Shown here: positions 22,421 to 35,238 of the stretch, in pieces
How the letters are laid out: each line of letters starts with the position of its first letter
Position numbering within the stretch: position 1 is the stretch's first letter
NCBI RefSeq assembly: GCF_002575655.3
Contig: NC_053041.3
Location: 376,261,054 to 376,325,053 of the forward strand
DNA: 64,000 bases
Source: Aegilops tauschii subsp. strangulata
Taxonomy: Eukaryota; Streptophyta; Magnoliopsida; Poales; Poaceae
Direction: 5' to 3'
The notes under the pieces: model-generated
Seen by the model: the letters and a program-made list of their open reading frames with translations, nothing else
What the model was told of the DNA's origin: nothing
Databases searched by the model: none
Made by a program: the position numbers and the translations under genes

Positions 22421-22959
22421 TATCGTGGAATTGTCATGGCAGATGTCCTAGCAGAAGGACTTAGTCGTGGAGCCATCGCAGCTAGGTTAGCTTAAAGAGG
22501 TTAAACGGGACAAAGGACACAGGGAGTTTATACTTGTTCGGCTCCTTGCGGTGAAGGTAATGGCCTAATCCAGTTTGAGGTGGTATTGCTTATGTTTTGA
22601 TTACCAGGGAGCGAATACGCTTGACCTAGCTTTCGATGTCTTGTTTCTTGTCCTAAACCGCCGCCGGGTCGTCCCTTTATATACACAGGTTGATGCCCAG
22701 CGGCTTACGGAGTCCCGACCGGCTCATACACAACGTGTCCGGCTTGGTGACTAACTACACATGCCTTATAATACAAGTCATGCATATATGGCGGTTTAAA
22801 CCTCTGGGCCTTAAGTAGCCTCTGGGTTTTGGGCCTTCAGTAAGCCTGCTTCGTGAACCGCCATCTTCAACGTCTTCATGGGCTTTGTCATAACAAACCT
22901 CCAACGGTATAACCCGGCCCCTCCTGGGCGGGTCATACCCAATAGTTATATCCCCAACA
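22421..22959 (-). repeat. E6 3' LTR
   Basis: 539 bp, ending CCCCAACA. It is followed on the plus strand by TTAGGCCCGAGG, the presumed polypurine tract of the minus-strand element. Confidence 0.92.
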
Positions 22960-23238
22960 TTAGGCCCGAGGTTGATTTGAACTTGTTCATATCAATCTTC
23001 AACACTTAGAAAAAATCCTTCTTCATTTATTCCTGCGAGGCCTTGTAACCCGCCGTGACGTCATCTTTTAAGATCATGGTAACCCGCCATGATGTCACCT
23101 GTCATTAATATTACACAAGGCCCAAATCTTAATATATCTTCTCTTTTAATAAACTCCCAAAAATCGAGGCGTCTGCACTGTCGCATATCCATTTTTTGGC
23201 CTCCTCGATTTCCGCGCATGCCACTTATCCTTTCGACG

Positions 23239-23250
23239 TTATAAATAGGG
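23239..23250 (+). promoter_or_regulatory. TATA box of the antisense gene in E6
   Basis: TTATAAATAGGG is a strong plant-type TATA sequence. It is followed after about 30 bp by a CT-rich, ATG-free stretch like a plant 5' UTR, then a GTGAGT splice donor. It lies outside the LTR and points away from it, towards the antisense coding exons. Confidence 0.65.
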
Positions 23251-23269
23251 CCAGGGGTCCCTTTCACTT

Positions 23270-26200
23270 TCCCCCTTGCCTCCTCGTCTCTGTCTTCCAC
23301 CTCGCGTCGCCTCAGTGCCCGAGCTCTGCTGCCGCCGTCGACCTTTGCCACTGCCTCAACAACGGCTGCTGCATCAACCTGAATCGACCAGAGTTCGTCC
23401 GCGCGCCTTCGCTGTTCAACAACTCTGGTGAGTTATCCTCCTTCCTTTTCCCATGGATCCCATTAGGGTTTCCACGAGTTCGTCGGAGTTCATCTTTTCT
23501 TTTCACTGAGGCTTGCGATTTATGATTCAAACTTGGTACCCCTCCTGCGCGGCGGTAGTCGTGGTACTCATTTTTACCATTAGGGCATCTCCTTTTGCAT
23601 AAGAAAATCCAATCTGGCCATGAACTGCTCAAGTACTACAATTTCAAGTCTAGATATTTTTCCTTTATCTGAACTACGTAGATCCAAAATCATAGCATCA
23701 ATCTGTGAAATCCATTTTCCAGCACTTAGCAATTTTGCCACTCTTAGATCTGTAGATCAATAATTGTGTGGGCGGCTTAACTCAGAAACCGTAACCCGCC
23801 AGGTATCATTAGTCCCCTCTTAAGCCGCCAATAGCTCATCTTTATAACTTTAATGCCCTCTTCCGATTTACCACTTATGCATACTTCATTGTTATTTACC
23901 CTTTAAAGCGACAGTCGGCTTAATCATATAATCTTGAACCGGCACAATCTTTCTTTCAGATCATCGAAAAATGGCTAAGACATATACTGCTTGCAACTGG
24001 GTCCAATCCCGGGTCACTGTAGAAGACCTGAACAACCACGTTGCAACTGGCGCTTTAGCCAAAAAAGAGGTCATTCACTGGAGGGTCGCTGGTGAAGAAA
24101 ATCCTCCTAAACCAAGGACGGAGAAGTGCTTCTTTTCACTGATCACCTGAGTCGGGAGTTCAGCGCACCCAAAGTTTTTCCGTGATGTACTTCATTTTTT
24201 CCAACTTCACCCTCAAGATATCGGACCCAACTCCATGTCCAACATTTGCAATTTCCAAGTGTTCCGTGAAGCTTATCTTCAAGAGGAGCCCACAATTGAT
24301 TTATTCAGAGAGTTCTACTATTTAAACCGTCAGGCAGAGTTTGTTGATGGACCCAACACCGAACTTGGCGGGGTTTCAATTCAAAAGAGAAAAGAAGGCA
24401 GCTTTCCCTATGCTAAGCCGCCCAATCATCCCAAAGACTGGAACCAAACTTGGTTCTACTGTCAAGACACATCTCCAGCCGACGAGAATCCTTTACCGGG
24501 TTACCACGATCACCGGCTTAGCAGCACACATCCACTCCCCTCACGGCTCAGTGTAAAGGAGCGGGCTAAATATGCACCATCATTTTCAAAGCTTAGAGCC
24601 TTTATGGCCAATGGCTTAACCGGCGTCGACCTTGTTCGGTGCTGGGTTTCTTGGAGTATCTTACCATTAATCCATCGCCCCGGCTTAATGTGCAAATATA
24701 CTGGCAATTTAAAAGATCCCTAGCGCCACTATGACATTCAACTGTCTGATGCAGAAATTACTGAAGCCACCAAGAAATTGCTGAATGAATCTTTAAAGGA
24801 ATGCAGTAAAACAGGACTTAGTCCTTTCAGCACCTTCAATAAGCCGCAGCCGTAAGTGTTGCACCCCTTCCGTTCAACAACTTTTTCAGTGATTATGCCC
24901 ACTTATGACCCTTTTATTATTTCAACAGGCCGATTCTCCATTTTGGAAGAAGAAACCACAAGATAAGTCGGCCAAACCGGCTCGTACCAAGACTAAGGCC
25001 ACCAAGAGGCCTGCCAAGAAGAAGACCACCGAATCCGTTGGTTCAAACATTGATGATGACAATGATGATGATGAGTGAGAGGTAGAATTTGACTCTCTTG
25101 GCTCATTTTTTATACATCTCATAGACCATGATTGTTATGAGGACGATGCAGAAGCCAGCCGTGCAGATGACGTAGAGGTAATTACTCTTTCCTCCGGCTC
25201 AGAACCTCTGCCAACACAGAAAACCCGACAAGAAAGCCGGAAAGTAAGCTTTTCTCACCCTCTAGCTCACTTGGATCCCAATTTTCTTTTGAAGAAACAG
25301 CAACACGAAGCTCGTGCACCACCCGACATAGTGGTGGTGTAATCACTTCTTTGGCTTACCAAACACACCGGTTCGCAAACGCCTCCCAGAGGTCTTTCAT
25401 ATTTCTAATACACTTTATCCCAAGGCAGGTCATTTCTAGCAACCTCTTAACCTGTCTAATTCAAACAATCATGGGACTTCTCATTCCTCCTCTGGCGAGT
25501 CAACGGGAACTCAATTCCCGGCTTTCAAGACTGTACCTGGGTAAGGGTATATTTAATAATTCAAACCTTATGCCTGATCATTATACTGACCTCTTTATAC
25601 TTCTTATTTTCAGGGGCCAGGCCAAACCCAGCAAGAAGGCAAAGCTGAATAAGCCGGTCGACGACTCCAACCCGTATGAACCGGAAAGGCAACAGTCAGA
25701 ACCTTCTAACCCAATTGCTGAGGCCACCCTTGATGATCCACCACCACAAGATCATGAAGCCTCCATAGATCATATGGACGTTAGACCGGCTATTTCTAAG
25801 CCGCCAAGCCCGATTAAGTCTGCCGAGGAGAAGACTGATGATGTTGTTGTCACTGGGTTTGGATTCACAGATCTGGGTCAACCTACTATCTTATCTAAGC
25901 ACAGCGCCAAGGAAGAAATTTATGTTGAAGATAAAGGCAAGTGGAAGGTAGGTTTGGATAGCTATGCCCATTTCAGCGCCCAAGACATCCACTCTGGTTA
26001 CTTGAACTGTCTGTACACCAGCCGTGACTTTGAAGCCGGCTTGGTCAATTTGATGAAGGAACGCTATGAGGTAATTTACTCACCATTATCTTTCAGAATT
26101 ATCTGTCTATCAGCCGCCAAGTCTATAGGATATGATAGAACTTCAATATGTTGTAGACTTTCCAGTTACCGTAAAGAACTGCACAACATCACTAGTAGCC

Positions 26201-27598
26201 CCCAAGGGCCGACTTAAGTCATCATGTTTAAGCCGGGACTTTAAATAGTAATAATGAACTTTGCATCCGTAGCCCCCAAGGGCCGGCTTAATCAATCATG
26301 AATAAATCGGGTCTAATCATCTTGTATGAAATCAATAATCCAATCTGTACCCTTCATAAGCCGGATCACATCATTTGTCCGGGTCGGCAAATAATCTTGT
26401 CTTGAACAAAGAGCAATATGCATTAGCCCCCAAGTGCCAAGTATAATACTTGTATTGTGCTTGGGACTTCAAAAAATTCTTAAGAGCAAGATACATTAGC
26501 CCCCAAGTGCCAAGGAAAATACTTGTATTGTGCTTGGGACTTCAACAATAATCATACTCATAATATCTGTCCATGCTTATCCTACAGTCTGAACTTTCTG
26601 AGAAGGACTCACAGCTCAATGATCTGAAGGCCAATGTAAAAACTCAACAGTCTGAAACTTCCAAGGCCAAATCAGAACTTAAGACTGCTTTAGAGAATAT
26701 TGAGCAACTCAAGCAAAACTTCAATACTGACAAAGATGGCTGGGAAACTGAGAAAACAGCTCTATTGAAGAGAGCAGAAGATGCTGAGGTCGCACTTAAA
26801 CCGGTGACTGAGGAGCTATCCGGCTTAAAGCAACAGATCAATATCATGTCATCAGCCATCTTTGGTAAGAACATATCTCCCTTGCACCTTAATAATCATA
26901 TTATAAACGGCTGCCGGCTTACCCATAATTTTACTGATATAGGTTCTCGAAGCGCTAAGTTAGGCTCAGACATGCGCGTCCGGCTTAAAGCTGTCTACAC
27001 TCTTGTAGAACAGTTGTATACTAGCGTGCAACGAACCATTGCTGCTACACTGCATAAGAAATCTCCCTCCACACTCATCAAAGACACGCTGGAGCAGTTA
27101 TCTGTGCTGCCCCGAAGGATTGACAACTTAAAGCGGGGAGCTGCTAGAGCCGGCGCCTTGACTGCCTTAAGCCGGGCAAAGGCATGGCAAGCCGATCTTG
27201 ATCCTGAAGATTTGGCCAATGGCTGCCCTAGCGTTAAAGCAGACGGAACTGCCTTCAGTGCTGATGACTTTGCGGAAATAGCGAGAGCAATGCGCCCCTT
27301 AGCAAGTAAGCTGGCTGATGAAACCAATCTTGCCACATACCAGGCGGCTTATGACGATGAAAACAAGAAAATGAAAGCACTGGTTCACCAGCCAATGGAT
27401 CTCATCCTGCCGACTCGTAAGCATACCTTCGCTCCTGACATTGATCCATCAAACCTTATTGATGATGAAGATGTGTTTAGAGCGTTGACCGGTATCAACT
27501 GGGCTACGCCTGACTTCCAGCTGATGGATAAGCAAGGAGCTGAAGATGAAGAAGAGGTGCAGGATGATCTGGATGCTTCAACCCGCCAACAGTCATGA
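23270..27598 (+). pseudogene. Antisense multi-exon gene of E6 (putative gypsy-type transposon / PF04195-like protein)
   Basis: It reads opposite to gag-pol. Likely 5' UTR intron: donor CTG/GTGAGT at 23428, acceptor TTTCTTTCAG ending 23959. ATG at 23971 begins MAKTYTACNWVQSRVT. The next 250 codons resemble the plant 'putative gypsy type transposon' domain (FFRDVLHFFQLHPQDIGPNS, FREFYYLN, WNQTWFYCQD). In-frame stops interrupt it at 24148 and 24721. Later exons with splice-like borders: from about 24929 (Lys- and Asp-rich, ending DDDNDDDE), 25614-26070, 26588-26864 (coiled coil, LNDLKANVKTQQSET), and 26943-27598 (stop 27596). Exon borders are my reading and one join needs a frame change. The role is unknown; such ORFs recur in Tat-type elements. 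Confidence 0.75.
26190..26560 (-). repeat. AGCCCCCAAG motif cluster in E6
   Basis: TAGCCCCCAAGGGCCG near 26194 and 26271, and TTAGCCCCCAAGTGCCAAG near 26427 and 26499. The last two sit in a roughly 72-bp tandem unit (AATACTTGTATTGTGCTTGG). All lie in a presumed intron of the antisense gene. The motif is the same as that reiterated in E4. Confidence 0.75.
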
Positions 27599-28709
27599 GC
27601 TGGTTTATGAAACAGAATACTTTGCTGTGTTGACATCCCCAAAACATTTATTCTCGTTGGGCCATCATATGCCATCGTGCATGTTTTGTTTACACAACAT
27701 TGCTGATCTGCCAATTGAAGATCTGCCACTTATGCTCATGCTTTCATCAAATATGTGTACCAAATTTATTGTTTGACCTGCACACAAACAAATCACAAGT
27801 GCTCTGGCAGTTTACCGCAGGGCGGGTCATGACGCCTAGTATAAATCCACTAGTGACTATAGGAGTCCATAACCAGGGCAGGGGGTAACATCCCAAATAT
27901 GAGACATAGTCAGGACTGCTTGGCCCGACTTGGGAAAACTATATAGTAATAAAAAGGGGCAATATAAATCCAAGATGATTAAAAATCCAGAAAAAACGAG
28001 GCTTTCATAGGCCGCCAAGCCCAAATTTCAAACTTAAATATGTACTTCAATGAAACTAGCATGATAGCCACTAGAGTATCCTCGCTTTCTGTGAGCCGGC
28101 TCTCACATGACCCAATCGACATTTTAACCTGGATAAGTTCAGAGTCTTATTAAAAGATTGACTTATCGAGAGTATGTGGGGTCGGAGTAGCATCGTGCAA
28201 ACAGGCAGGTTTAACCAAGTTTCAAGGAAGGCGGCTTAATAGCCTGGGTTTATCCTTGCTTTCCGTAAGCCGGCTCTCTCATGACCCAATCAATGTTTTA
28301 ATCTTAACAAGTTCAGGGTCTTATTTAAAAGATTGACTGTTAAGAACATGGCGGGTCATTAAGGATTACCTGGTGGAGAAGCATCTTGCATACAGGCAGG
28401 ATAACTTGGATTATTGGTGAATACACCTGGCATCCAAACCGATCAAAAGGGTGAATGTAGCTATGTTCATTGAACAGGAAGCCCCCAAGTGATATGTGTC
28501 TATGTTTGAGCTGTGTTTGAGCATCAAACTCTCTTTGGTCCCTGTAACTCGGGCATCAAGCCTCTTAAGTGATCATATGAGATGACAATAAAGACTCAGT
28601 TTCGAAGAAATGAAACGACAGAGGCCCTGAATTATCTGGGATGCCAGATTTATTATATTCATCATAATATATACATTGTCAAAATATATACATCACAAGA
28701 GCCAGTGGC
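27599..28709 (-). other. E6 spacer between antisense gene and integrase end
   Basis: About 1.1 kb between the convergent 3' ends of the antisense gene and gag-pol. It has imperfect duplications (for example GGCTCTCACATGACCCAATC near 28097 and GGCTCTCTCATGACCCAATC near 28271) and another AGCCCCCAAG near 28480. No gene is seen. Confidence 0.6.
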
Positions 28710-29679
28710 TCAGGTGTAATAAGGCCGAAGATGAGAAATATTCCATGGCCGGCGGGTCTCCTCATCCGACGTGCGTGAGTCCTTGTGTCCACGAACACCG
28801 ATAAGGTAGTATGACCCATTGTTCAGGTTTTTGATGACCACAAAAGGTCCTTCCCAAGGTGGGGATAGTTTATGCATATCAGTATGATCCTGGATAAGCC
28901 GGAGCACCAAGTCGCCTTCTTGAAAGGTTCTGGTTTTAACCCGGCGGCTGTGATAACGGCGCAAATCTTGCTGGTAAATCGCCGAACGAGCCGCCGCAAG
29001 GTCACGCTCCTTGTCCAACGGGTCAAGTGCATCTTGTCGTGCTTTTTTCATTATCAGCTTCAACATAAGCCGCCACACGGGGCGAATCGTGACAGATGTC
29101 ACTAGGGAGAACCGCCTCTGCTCCGTAAACCATGAAGAAAGGTGTGTAACCCGTAGATCTGTTGGGGGTCGTATTGACACTCCATAACATTGAGGGTAAC
29201 TCCTCCACCCAACAAGCCGGCGTCCTCTGCAAAGGGACCATAAGCCGGGGCTTAATGCCTCTCGAAATTTCTTGATTGGCTCTCTCAGCTTGACCATTGG
29301 ACTGGGGGTGAGCCACTGATGATACATCAAGTCGAATATGCTCTCGTTGACAAAACTCTTTCATAGCACCCTTGGAAAGATTAGTGCCATTATCAGTTAT
29401 AATGCTGTGGGGAAAACCAAAACAAAAAAATCACCTTTTTGATGAACTGAACCGCCGTCGCCGCGTCACATTTACTAACCGGCTCCACTTCAACCCACTT
29501 TGTAAATTTGTCAACCGCCACCAAAAGGTGGGTCTTTTATCCTTGGAACTTTTGAAAGGCCCAACCATATCAAGCCCCCAGACTGCAAACGGCCAAGCAA
29601 CTGGAATCATCCTCAATTCCTGAGCCGGCACATGAGCTCGTCGCAAAAATTTCTGACAACCATCACATTTACTGACCAA
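28710..29679 (-). pseudogene. E6 integrase
   Basis: Minus strand. A zinc-finger remnant (KCDGCQKF) leads to the first catalytic Asp in WPFAVWGLDMVGPF. A frame break follows. The block HPQSNGQAERANQEI holds the catalytic Glu, with NTTPNRSTGYTPFFMVYGAEAV after it. Another frame change leads to the C-terminal end (FQEGDLVLRLIQD, LSPPWEGPFVV) and a stop at 28710. It would join the cDNA to host DNA. There is no chromodomain, consistent with Tat/Athila rather than chromovirus. It is broken by at least two frameshifts. Confidence 0.9.
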
Positions 29680-29787
29680 ATCTTCTGCATCAGCATGAGC
29701 CGTCAGCCAATAAAATCCGTGACGAAAAGCCTTGGCTACGAGAGACTTAGAGTCGGCATGATGACCACAATCTCCTTCATGAATCTC

Positions 29788-30731
29788 TCATAAAATCTCA
29801 TTGCCTTCCTTAGGAGAAACGCAACATTGAAACGCCCCTGTGACACTGCGATGATGCAACTCTCCATTGACAATAGTCATTGACTTAGACCGCTGGGTTA
29901 TCTGCCTGGCCAAAGTTTCATCCTCAGGTAACTCGCCCCGGGTCATATAAGCCAAATATGGAACTGTCCAGTCAAGAATAACGTGAAGAGCTGCCACCAA
30001 TTGTGCTTCCAGGTCAGGAATAGCTAGATCTTCCTCTATAGGTAATTTGACTGAAGGGTTATGCAGAATATCCAGGGAAGTGTTAGGTGGCACCGGCTTA
30101 CGTTGGGACCCTAACCGGCTCAAAGCATCAGCCACCTCATTTTTCCTGCGATCAACATGTTCCACTTGATAACCTTTGAAATGGCCAGCGATAGCATCAA
30201 CCTCTCGGCGATAACCCGCCATGAGTGGATCCTTGGAATCCCAAGTACCAGAAACATGCAGAGCCACCAGATCTGAGTCGCCAAAACACCTCACCCGGCT
30301 TAAGTTCATCTCCTTAGCCATCCGAAGACCATGGAGCAAGGCCTCATACTCAGCGGCATTGTTAGTACAAGGGAACATCAACCGGAGAACATAAAAAAAT
30401 TATCACCTCATGGGGAAGTCAAAACAACTCCAACCCCCGAGCCCTCCAACTGCCTGGACCCATCAAAGTGAATAGTCCAATATGTGTTATCCGGCTTCTC
30501 CTCAGGCATCTGCAGCTCTGTCCAATCATTTATGAAATCCACAAGTGCTTGAGACTTGATGGTTGTTCGAGGCATATACTTCAAACCATGAGGTCCAAGC
30601 TCAATGGCCCACTTGGCTACCCGACCTGTGGCTTCTCTGTTTTGAACAATATCCCCTAAAGGAGCAGAACTAACCACTGTGATGGGATGACCCAGAAAAT
30701 ATTGCTTGAGCTTTCGACTAGCCATGAACAC
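29788..30731 (-). pseudogene. E6 RNase H
   Basis: Minus strand, two frames. The first has the RNase H opening IHFDGSRQLEGSGVGVVL. After a frame change come NNAAEYEALLHGLRMA (Glu), VRCFGDSDLVALHVSGTW (Asp) and EVADALSRLG (final Asp). All four acidic positions are visible, but across a frameshift between 30408 and 30381. The domain degrades the RNA strand during reverse transcription. Confidence 0.9.
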
Positions 30732-30749
30732 CCCATATACAAGCTTCTG

Positions 30750-31971
30750 CTAATGCGAATACCTCTGTTTGGACTCAATAAGCACCTCACTCATGTAGTA
30801 AACCGGCCGCTGAACAGGATGCTCATTGCCTGATTCCTTCCTTTCCACCACAATGGCTACACTAACAGCTCCGCTATTGGCAGCCACATATAACAACAAA
30901 GGCTCTTTATCAATGGGAGCAGCAAGAACCGGCGGCTCAGCCAATTGTTTCTTCAAGGCCTCAAATGCCTGATCAGCAGCATCACTCCAGACAAAGTGAT
31001 CAGTCTTCTTCATCATCTGGTACAGAGGGATAGCCTTCTCACCCAACCGGCTTAAGGTCGCAATATGACCCGCCAAATGTTGAACATCATTGATACACAC
31101 CGGCTTACCCAGAGAGGTGATAGCCTTTATTTTCTCCGGGTTAGCTTCAATACCCCGTTCCGAAACCAGAAAACCCAAGAGCTTGCCTGTGGGCACACCA
31201 AAAACACACTTGGCCGGGTTAAGCATCATCTTGTAAACCCAGAGATTGTCAAAGGTCTATTTCAAATCATCTATCAAGGTCTCCTTCTTCCTGGACTTCA
31301 CCACAATATCATCCACATAAGCATGAACATTGCGCCCAATTTGATTATGAAGGCAATTTTGCACACACCGCTGGTAAGTCGCCTGGGCACTCTGGAGCAC
31401 AAAAGGCATAGACACGTAATAGAAGTCCCCAAAGGGAGTGATAAAGGTTGTCTTCTCCTGGTCCTTAACTGCCATCTTGATCTGATGATAACCAGAATAA
31501 GCATCCAAAAAGCTCAAATGCTCACAACCCGATGTAGCATAGCATCAATAATCTGATCAATACGGGGGAGAGCAAAGGGATCAGCCGGACAAGCCTTGTT
31601 TAAGTCTGTATAATCCACACACATGCGCCAGGTGCCATTTTTCTTAAGTACCAACACCGGGTTAGCCAACCACTCAGGATGAAAAACTTCCACGATAAAC
31701 CCAGCTGCAAGGAGCTAGGCTACTTCTTCACCAATAGCCTTGCACTGCTCCTCATTGAAACGGCGAAGGAATTGCTTAACCATTTTAAACTTAGGATCAA
31801 TATTGAGTGTGTGCTCAACGAGTTCCCTCGGTACACCTGGCATGTCTGAAGGCTTCCATGCAAAAATGTCCCGGTTCTCACGGATGAACTCGATGAGCGC
31901 GCTTTCCTATTTCGGATCCAGGTTAGCACTGATGCTGAACTGGTTGGATGAATCGCCAGGAACGAAGTCAA
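30750..31971 (-). pseudogene. E6 reverse transcriptase
   Basis: Minus strand. The recognisable core begins FLDAYSGYHQIKMA and contains TFITPFGDFYYVSMPF and the catalytic HAYVDDIVVKS. After a break near 31240 come LNPAKCVFGVPTGKLLGFLV and the thumb/connection KIKAI...HLAGHIATLSR. The N-terminal fingers (about 31560-31971) are scrambled by frame changes. The YVDD motif is intact, but the frame is not. The domain copies element RNA into DNA. Confidence 0.9.
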
Positions 31972-32197
31972 CTAGCTTAGTGTCATCTGCCGACTTAAAC
32001 TTCAACAAGGGGTCGTGCTCTGTGGTTGGCTTTTTCAAGGACGTCATATCCGCCGGGTCAACATTATCCTTGTAAAATTTCAACTCCTGTGTTGCACAAA
32101 CAGATTCAGCATAAGCAGCATCACCTTCTTCACATTCCAAGGCTATCTTGCGACTTCCATGCATTGTGATAGTGCCCTTGTGACCCGGCATCTTAAG

Positions 32198-32542
32198 CTA
32201 CAAATAAACATAACAAGGCCTTGCCATGAACTTGGCGTAAGCCGGCCGCCCAAATAGAGCATGATAAGGGCTCTTGATTTTAACCACTTCAAAGGTCAAC
32301 GTCTCAGATCTGGAATCATACTCGTCTCCAAAGGCAACCTCCAAAGATATTTTACCCACTGGATATGCCGACTTACCAGGAACCACACCGTGAAAAACAG
32401 TGTTTGACGGCTTAAGATTTTTGTCGGTCAATCCCATGTGACGGAAAGTTCCATAGTAAAGGATATTGATGTTGCTGCCTCCATCCATGAGTACTTTAGT
32501 GAATTTGTATCCTCCAACCTGAGGCGCCACTACCAGCGCCAA
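32198..32542 (-). pseudogene. E6 aspartic protease
   Basis: The minus strand contains FTKVLMDGGSNINILYY, a Gypsy retropepsin active site of the DGGS form, and downstream SPYHALFGRPAYAKFMA, the conserved second half. It is in the same frame as the gag core but separated from it by stops. It would process the polyprotein. Confidence 0.88.
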
Positions 32543-32584
32543 GTGACCCGGATTATCAACCCGGGGCGGGTGATCCTCACGGCT

Positions 32585-33580
32585 CTAGAGAATTGGGTGT
32601 TCAGACCATCGCAAGTAACGTGGCACCGCCGGCTCAACGGCGTTCACTGCCCTTTTATGGAGCTTCTGATCCCGCTTACATAAAATCGTGGTGAAGACAT
32701 GGTACTGCCCACTATTCAACTGCTTTGGGTTACTCTGATAACTAGACTGCTGCTGCTGATTCCCCTGACCATTCTGTTGATTGTAACCACCCTGATTGCT
32801 TTGGCCTTGCAAACCGGAATTTGAACCGCCACCTCCATGACCCGGACCATGAGAGTCGGATCCTGAACCGCTATTCGGGCCATGGTTATTCTAGAAAAGA
32901 TGTGAATCCCTAAACTCTTTCATGATAAAACTATCCTTCCACAAATGGGCGGACGGCTTCTCAGGCGTTCCGTGCTTCGGACATGGCTGATTCATTATTG
33001 CCTCGAGGTTGAGTTTCGCCCCTCCAGATTGAGCCGGCCTCCCCTTGCAATGCTGGTTATTATTCCGCACACTAGTGTTAGCCACGAAGTCTAAATTCCC
33101 ATCACCTCTGCACTTACCATTACCACCCTGACTGGCCGGGTTATGCTGTTGCCCTTTCATGTCGCTACTCTTTTTTCCCTTGCCTGACCTTTCATCATCA
33201 GACTCAGGGTCCTTGGTACTATCGGAGTCGGCATACTTGACAAGGGCCGCCATGAGCTCTCCCATGTCACTGCAATGGCGCTTAAGCCGCCCAAGCTTCT
33301 GTTTGAGAGGGAGGAAACGGCAATTTTTCTCCAACATTAAAACTGCGGAGCCGACGTTGATATTATCTGATGAGTGTATGATAGTTGAGATCCAACGCAC
33401 CCAGTGGGTTGTTGACTCGCCCTCACCTTGGACACAAGAAACCAAATCCACGATTGACATAGGTTGCTGGCACGTGTCTTTGAAATTTTGAGTAAAACGG
33501 GCCTTCAGCTCCGCCCACGACCCAATGGAGTTGGCAGGCAGCCCCTTCAGCCAAGTACGAGCAGGCCCTTCTAACATCAT
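32585..33580 (-). pseudogene. gag: E6 gag core
   Basis: Minus strand. The retrotransposon gag domain is visible as LEGPARTWLKGLPANSIGSW and ELKARFTQNFKDTCQQP, followed by VDLVSCVQGEGESTTHWVRW. After it come a charged linker and a degenerate zinc-binding segment CPKHGTPEKPSAHLWKDS, in which one expected Cys is Ser. The Q/N-rich tail (QSNQGGYNQQNGQGNQQQQ) is at 32690-32812. The frame closes at 32891 before the tail, so it is damaged. The upstream neighbour is the gag leader part at 33742-35255. Confidence 0.88.
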
Positions 33581-33741
33581 GGTGAAATACTTGGTTCACG
33601 CAGCATCACTAACATCCAGCATCTCCATGGCCATCTCATAACTTTCAACCCAAGCCTCAGGGGGTTGATCTGCTGTGTAATTAGGCACCTTGCGAGGACC
33701 CTTGAAATCCTTAGGCAAACACTCATTACGTAGAGACGTCA

Positions 33742-35238
33742 CTAAACATGCACACCCAAGGTTTTGGAGGTTGCGCCTACCTCCATTGAAACTGATGGAT
33801 AAATCGGAGAATGCTGATGAGCCGCGTTATGAGCCGCCAGCTGAGCCGCCAGCTCGGCCACCCGACGCGCTCTTCCCTGGTCCACCAAGTCCTGAGCTTC
33901 ACCGCCACGTGCCGGGTTATGCCCGCGAGGCTGGTCACGGCGCCGTTCGCTGCTTGAAACTGCTGGGGAGTCAATGTGCCTGATGTAACTCCAGCTTGGA
34001 CGAGGGGTCGAGTGAATCCCCTCGCGACTGTAAGAATAAGCCGCCTGCTGAGCCACGGCTGTTTGCAGAAGCTCCCTGGCCCGCCGTGTCTCTATCGCTG
34101 TTGGAGACTCGCCTTCAACTGGTAGAGCTGCCAATCACGACGCCGCGGCAATCATATTGTCCAAAGGGTTAGAATAATGACCCGGTGGTGTTGAAACATG
34201 CTGAGGCGGGGTATTATTCACACGTGGAGGGCCCATCGTGCGTGGCTGAACCGGCGCTCCCTCCCCGGGCGCTTCAACCGTCCGGTTTACCACCGGCGGG
34301 TCACTGGTCCCTGCTCCGGGCGTGTTGAAGAGGTTCCTCGGTTCATAAACCGGGGGTAGATGACTCCGGTGTCTCCACCTCATAACCTCATTTGAAGCAT
34401 TCTGACCCAACGTGAGCCGGAAGGAGTCAGCTTGGATCCGCTGTGCCTAAGCCTCCAAGACAGCCTGTTCTGCAGCCATCTTAGCGCTTTTAGCCGCTAG
34501 CTCTTCCTTGGCTTGAGCTATCTCATCTAGCAGCTTAGTCACATCCACCTTGTGTTGTTCCTAGTTGTCTGGGTTACCTCCACCCCCATCAGAGTTGCTA
34601 GAGACTCTAACAATTCGGTGAGAACTTGAGCCGGCGGGCGCGCAGAGCCACTAGCACCAGCCACCGCCGTAGCCATCGAACTGGAAGTAGCCGCAACTGT
34701 TGTTGAACCAAGCGCCGGCTGTGTACCAGCCATAAAGATCGCCACCCTGTTCGGCGGCTCGTAGGGGTCCAGAATACTGTCACCATCGGAACATCCCCCA
34801 AGCCGGCCGTCTTGCAGTTGATAAAATGAGTTGGTCTTGCCCGTGGATGACTCACCATCAGAATAGATGACCGTCTCACCGCCAGATACAGATCCATCTT
34901 CAATTTCCGCCACATGGATGAAACCAACAAAGGCACGTTTCACGGCGAGCTGAACCCGGGTGAGTCGTGCACGCTGAGCCGTCTCGATGATGTCGGTGCA
35001 GATGTCCGGCTCAGGGCCCGGTTCGCCGATCTTGCCGATGAAGACGTGGATTCCACCGAAGGGGAACCGGTACCCGTACTCAATTGAGCCGACCTCGGGG
35101 CCCCAGCCTGCATCGTCAATGTAGAGCTTGCCACGACGACTCTTGGTTATCCGGCCCACAACATATCCCTTGATCCCTTCAAAGCTGCCCTGTAAGAACT
35201 CGAAACCACCGTGCGTTGGTCCCATGGTCGGCGCCAAC
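33742..35238 (-). pseudogene. E6 gag N-terminal region and leader
   Basis: Minus strand, directly after the 5' LTR and PBS. Stretches such as GYVVGRITKSRRGKLYIDDA, YGYRFPFGGIHVFIGKIGEP and RLTRVQLAVKRAFVGFIHVA are open at 34539-35238. Ala/Thr-rich and then Pro/Arg-rich stretches follow in other frames to 33742. This is a typical long N-terminal gag extension of such elements, now frameshifted. I see no enzymatic motif. Confidence 0.7.

Noticed and set aside
23061..23632. Minus-strand frames opposite the antisense-gene leader
   Set aside because: They lack a start context and fall in the region with TATA box, leader and intron of the plus-strand gene.
31065..31556. Plus-strand frame of 163 codons within E6
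   Set aside because: It is the complement of the RT domain encoded on the minus strand.
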